A DNA stretch of 64,000 nt from Chrysopilus asiliformis. Lineage: Eukaryota; Arthropoda; Insecta; Diptera; Rhagionidae. Of this stretch, positions 62,839 to 64,000 are shown in pieces. The notes under the pieces were generated by a model. That model did no database searches and was not told where the DNA came from. It was given only the letters and a program-made list of their open reading frames with translations. Numbering within the stretch: position 1 is the stretch's first letter; each line of letters opens with the position of its first letter. The position numbers were made by a program, and so were the translations under genes. The stretch is taken from assembly GCA_964034945.1 (NCBI GenBank), contig OZ035960.1, positions 75,614,585-75,678,584 of the forward strand, given 5' to 3'.

Positions 62839-63073
62839 CATGGCCGAATTATACAAGGTCTGCTGGTTATTTTTTGACAGCCACCATTTTGCTACGTCAT
62901 CGGCAAGAAATTCTTTGTAATGTTGATTGTGCGTACGGAGTTGTTTAGCTAGATGTTAGCTAGATTTGAGAATTAGGGAAAATTCCCATTGACTCTTATA
63001 AGAATTTCTTGCCGATGACGTCAGAGCCAGAAGCAACTGAGCTGTCAAACAGACCTTGTATAATTCGGCCATG
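62839..63073. mobile_element. Foldback with CATGGCCGAATTATACAAGG ends
   Basis: The terminal arms CATGGCCGAATTATACAAGG and inverse, plus inner arms CATCGGCAAGAAATTCTT and mirror, make a 235-bp foldback. A degenerate duplicate of the left end (CATGGCTGAATTAAACACAG) precedes it at 62812. Confidence 0.8.
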
Positions 63074-63166
63074 GTTTTGAACACTGTTTTTAGTTGCTCT
63101 AAATTGAAATTGCTTCGTTGCTTTTATCGTGTAATTTTATTTTATTTTTATTTGTTTTTTATCTAT

Positions 63167-63329
63167 GGGCGTTTTCATAAATTCAAGTTCTGCAAATAAC
63201 ACAAAAGATTTTTCTTCATAAATAACCCAGTTTATGTTATTCGTTTAGTTTACTTGTTATTCGTTTAGTTTACGAAGAAAATGTTTTGTGCAATTTGCGT
63301 AAGCTCCGACTACATTTATGAAAATGCCC
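63167..63329. repeat. Small inverted repeat with GGGCGTTTTCATAAAT ends
   Basis: GGGCGTTTTCATAAAT and ATTTATGAAAATGCCC bound about 163 bases; TAT lies on both sides. A direct TTATTCGTTTAGTTTAC pair lies inside. The part TTTTGTGCAATTTGCG also occurs near 28303. Confidence 0.6.
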
Positions 63330-63420
63330 TATTAAACATTGTTCGTTGTGTTGCTAGTGAAATTTGATTTTTAGGTACAAGATGCCAAAATTCACCAAAC
63401 GGAAAGTCAAATCCCGTAAC

Positions 63421-63548
63421 ATTACGGTCAATCAAATTGTTTCTTTAGTTTCCTTTTCACTAAAATTTCTTACTTAAAGATCTATTGGCGATCGTTGTAG
63501 GCGGATCCACGTCTTCTGGCCGTCTCTACCAGACAGACACCTTGCTTT
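63421..63548 (-). repeat. GGTGTCTGTCT terminal repeat, copy 3
   Basis: ATTACGGTCAATCAAATTGT through GGCGATCGTTGTAGGCGGAT to CAGACAGACACCTTGC matches 28335-28452 closely and 5396-5505 inverted. Confidence 0.7.
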
Positions 63549-63869
63549 TTTCCTATAATTACTTATTTTAATAATTTAGCCTTAAAACACCCGAGTTATT
63601 ATCCTATAAAAGATTTTGCCTTATGTAGTATGGCACGCATAATAATTTGAATTCTTTTTCTTATTCATTTTCTCCATGTACTTGTTTGGTAAATGAGGAT
63701 AGCAAGATCTAGGATCGGGAAACAATAAAGTACATTTGATCAGATGACAATACCTGCAAAGAAAAAAAATAAATTGTTACTTTGGCGAATTTTAAAGAAT
63801 CTTTTTTTTATTTTTCTTAATTAAATTTTTATACATATTTCAAGTCAAAATGTTATAACTTTTTACAGA

Positions 63870-63998
63870 ACAAAAGATGGGTGGATACGGTTACCGAAAC
63901 TTGTGGGATGTGACCGAGAAGAGACGGCTTATATACAACCATCCCCCAGCAAACCATGGATAACATCCGTGAAAGAACAAATTCAAACTACGGACTAA
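63870..63998 (+). CDS. Possible terminal exon or gene fragment (uncertain)
   Basis: TTTTTACAG at 63860-63868 resembles a splice acceptor. The following frame (KDGWIRLPKLVGCDREETAY, then IQPSPSKPWITSVKEQIQTT) is open for 42 codons to TAA at 63996-63998. Composition is less AT-biased than the surroundings. I recognise no domain, and the upstream exon is not identified. An alternative reading from ATG 63877 is open for 28 codons and stops at TAA. It could be a host exon or part of an unrecognised element. Confidence 0.2.
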   Translation, partial: TKDGWIRLPKLVGCDREETAYIQPSPSKPWITSVKEQIQTTD

Positions 63999-64000
63999 CC

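Overview
The window is AT-rich DNA from an animal, almost certainly an insect. The evidence is an irritans-type mariner, Tc1, Tigger/pogo, PIF/Harbinger, hAT and piggyBac-type DNA elements, a LINE, a Penelope-like fragment, a tRNA-derived SINE, and degenerate MADF, THAP and Myb/SANT domains of the kind found in arthropod transposons. I found no bacterial operon, no rRNA, no convincing tRNA gene and no host gene I can name. The only long intact reading frame is a mariner transposase at 60704-61753. The window is best read as a transposon graveyard in intergenic (or very long intronic) DNA.

Layout. 1-8860: short inverted-repeat elements, a THAP fragment, a 362-bp near-perfect hairpin element (735-1096), an internally deleted IS630/mariner-type transposase (4542-5390) and a MADF remnant (7485). 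8861-11667: a Harbinger-like element that carries an array of a 'TATACCC' repeat family. 11831-13927: a copy of a ~1 kb 'CATACCCAACAGCC' repeat split by an element with a TAA target duplication. 15596-16933: a decayed Tigger holding a foldback. 17796-22648: short elements, a second copy of the Harbinger/TATACCC combination, and an 'AAGCTT' family. 23592-27262: a LINE interrupted four levels deep (LINE <- hAT <- TATACCC <- Penelope-like). 27769-27995: a short spliced Myb/SANT reading frame. 28335-33712: IS630-type transposase remains, foldbacks and a TATACCC/CATACCC composite. 33713-44213: mostly old AT-rich sequence with a zf-TTF hAT exon, TATACCC copies, a minisatellite and a Helitron-like 3' end. 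44214-46165: an internally deleted Tc1 between two copies of a Helitron-like repeat. 46207-49897: a second composite, split by a CATAG element and by a THAP-bearing element. 51390-57420: LINE endonuclease remains, a large inverted-repeat element, a SINE, and the second hairpin element. 57565-61817: a Tigger with a piggyBac-type MITE inside it, a second LINE copy, palindromes and the intact mariner. 62092-64000: the last CATACCC copy, two foldbacks and repeat ends.

Many junctions can be dated relative to each other. Target duplications (TA, TAA/TTA, TTAA, 7 bp, 8 bp) together with uninterrupted relatives elsewhere in the window let the pre-insertion sequence be read directly. No new gene system is evident. 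The least explained signals are: a small family with CATAG ends and 7-bp duplications that includes two mirror-image hairpins; a THAP-bearing element of unclear superfamily; a sequence 'sentence' shared by otherwise different repeat families; and a degenerate ~80-bp block seen at about six places.
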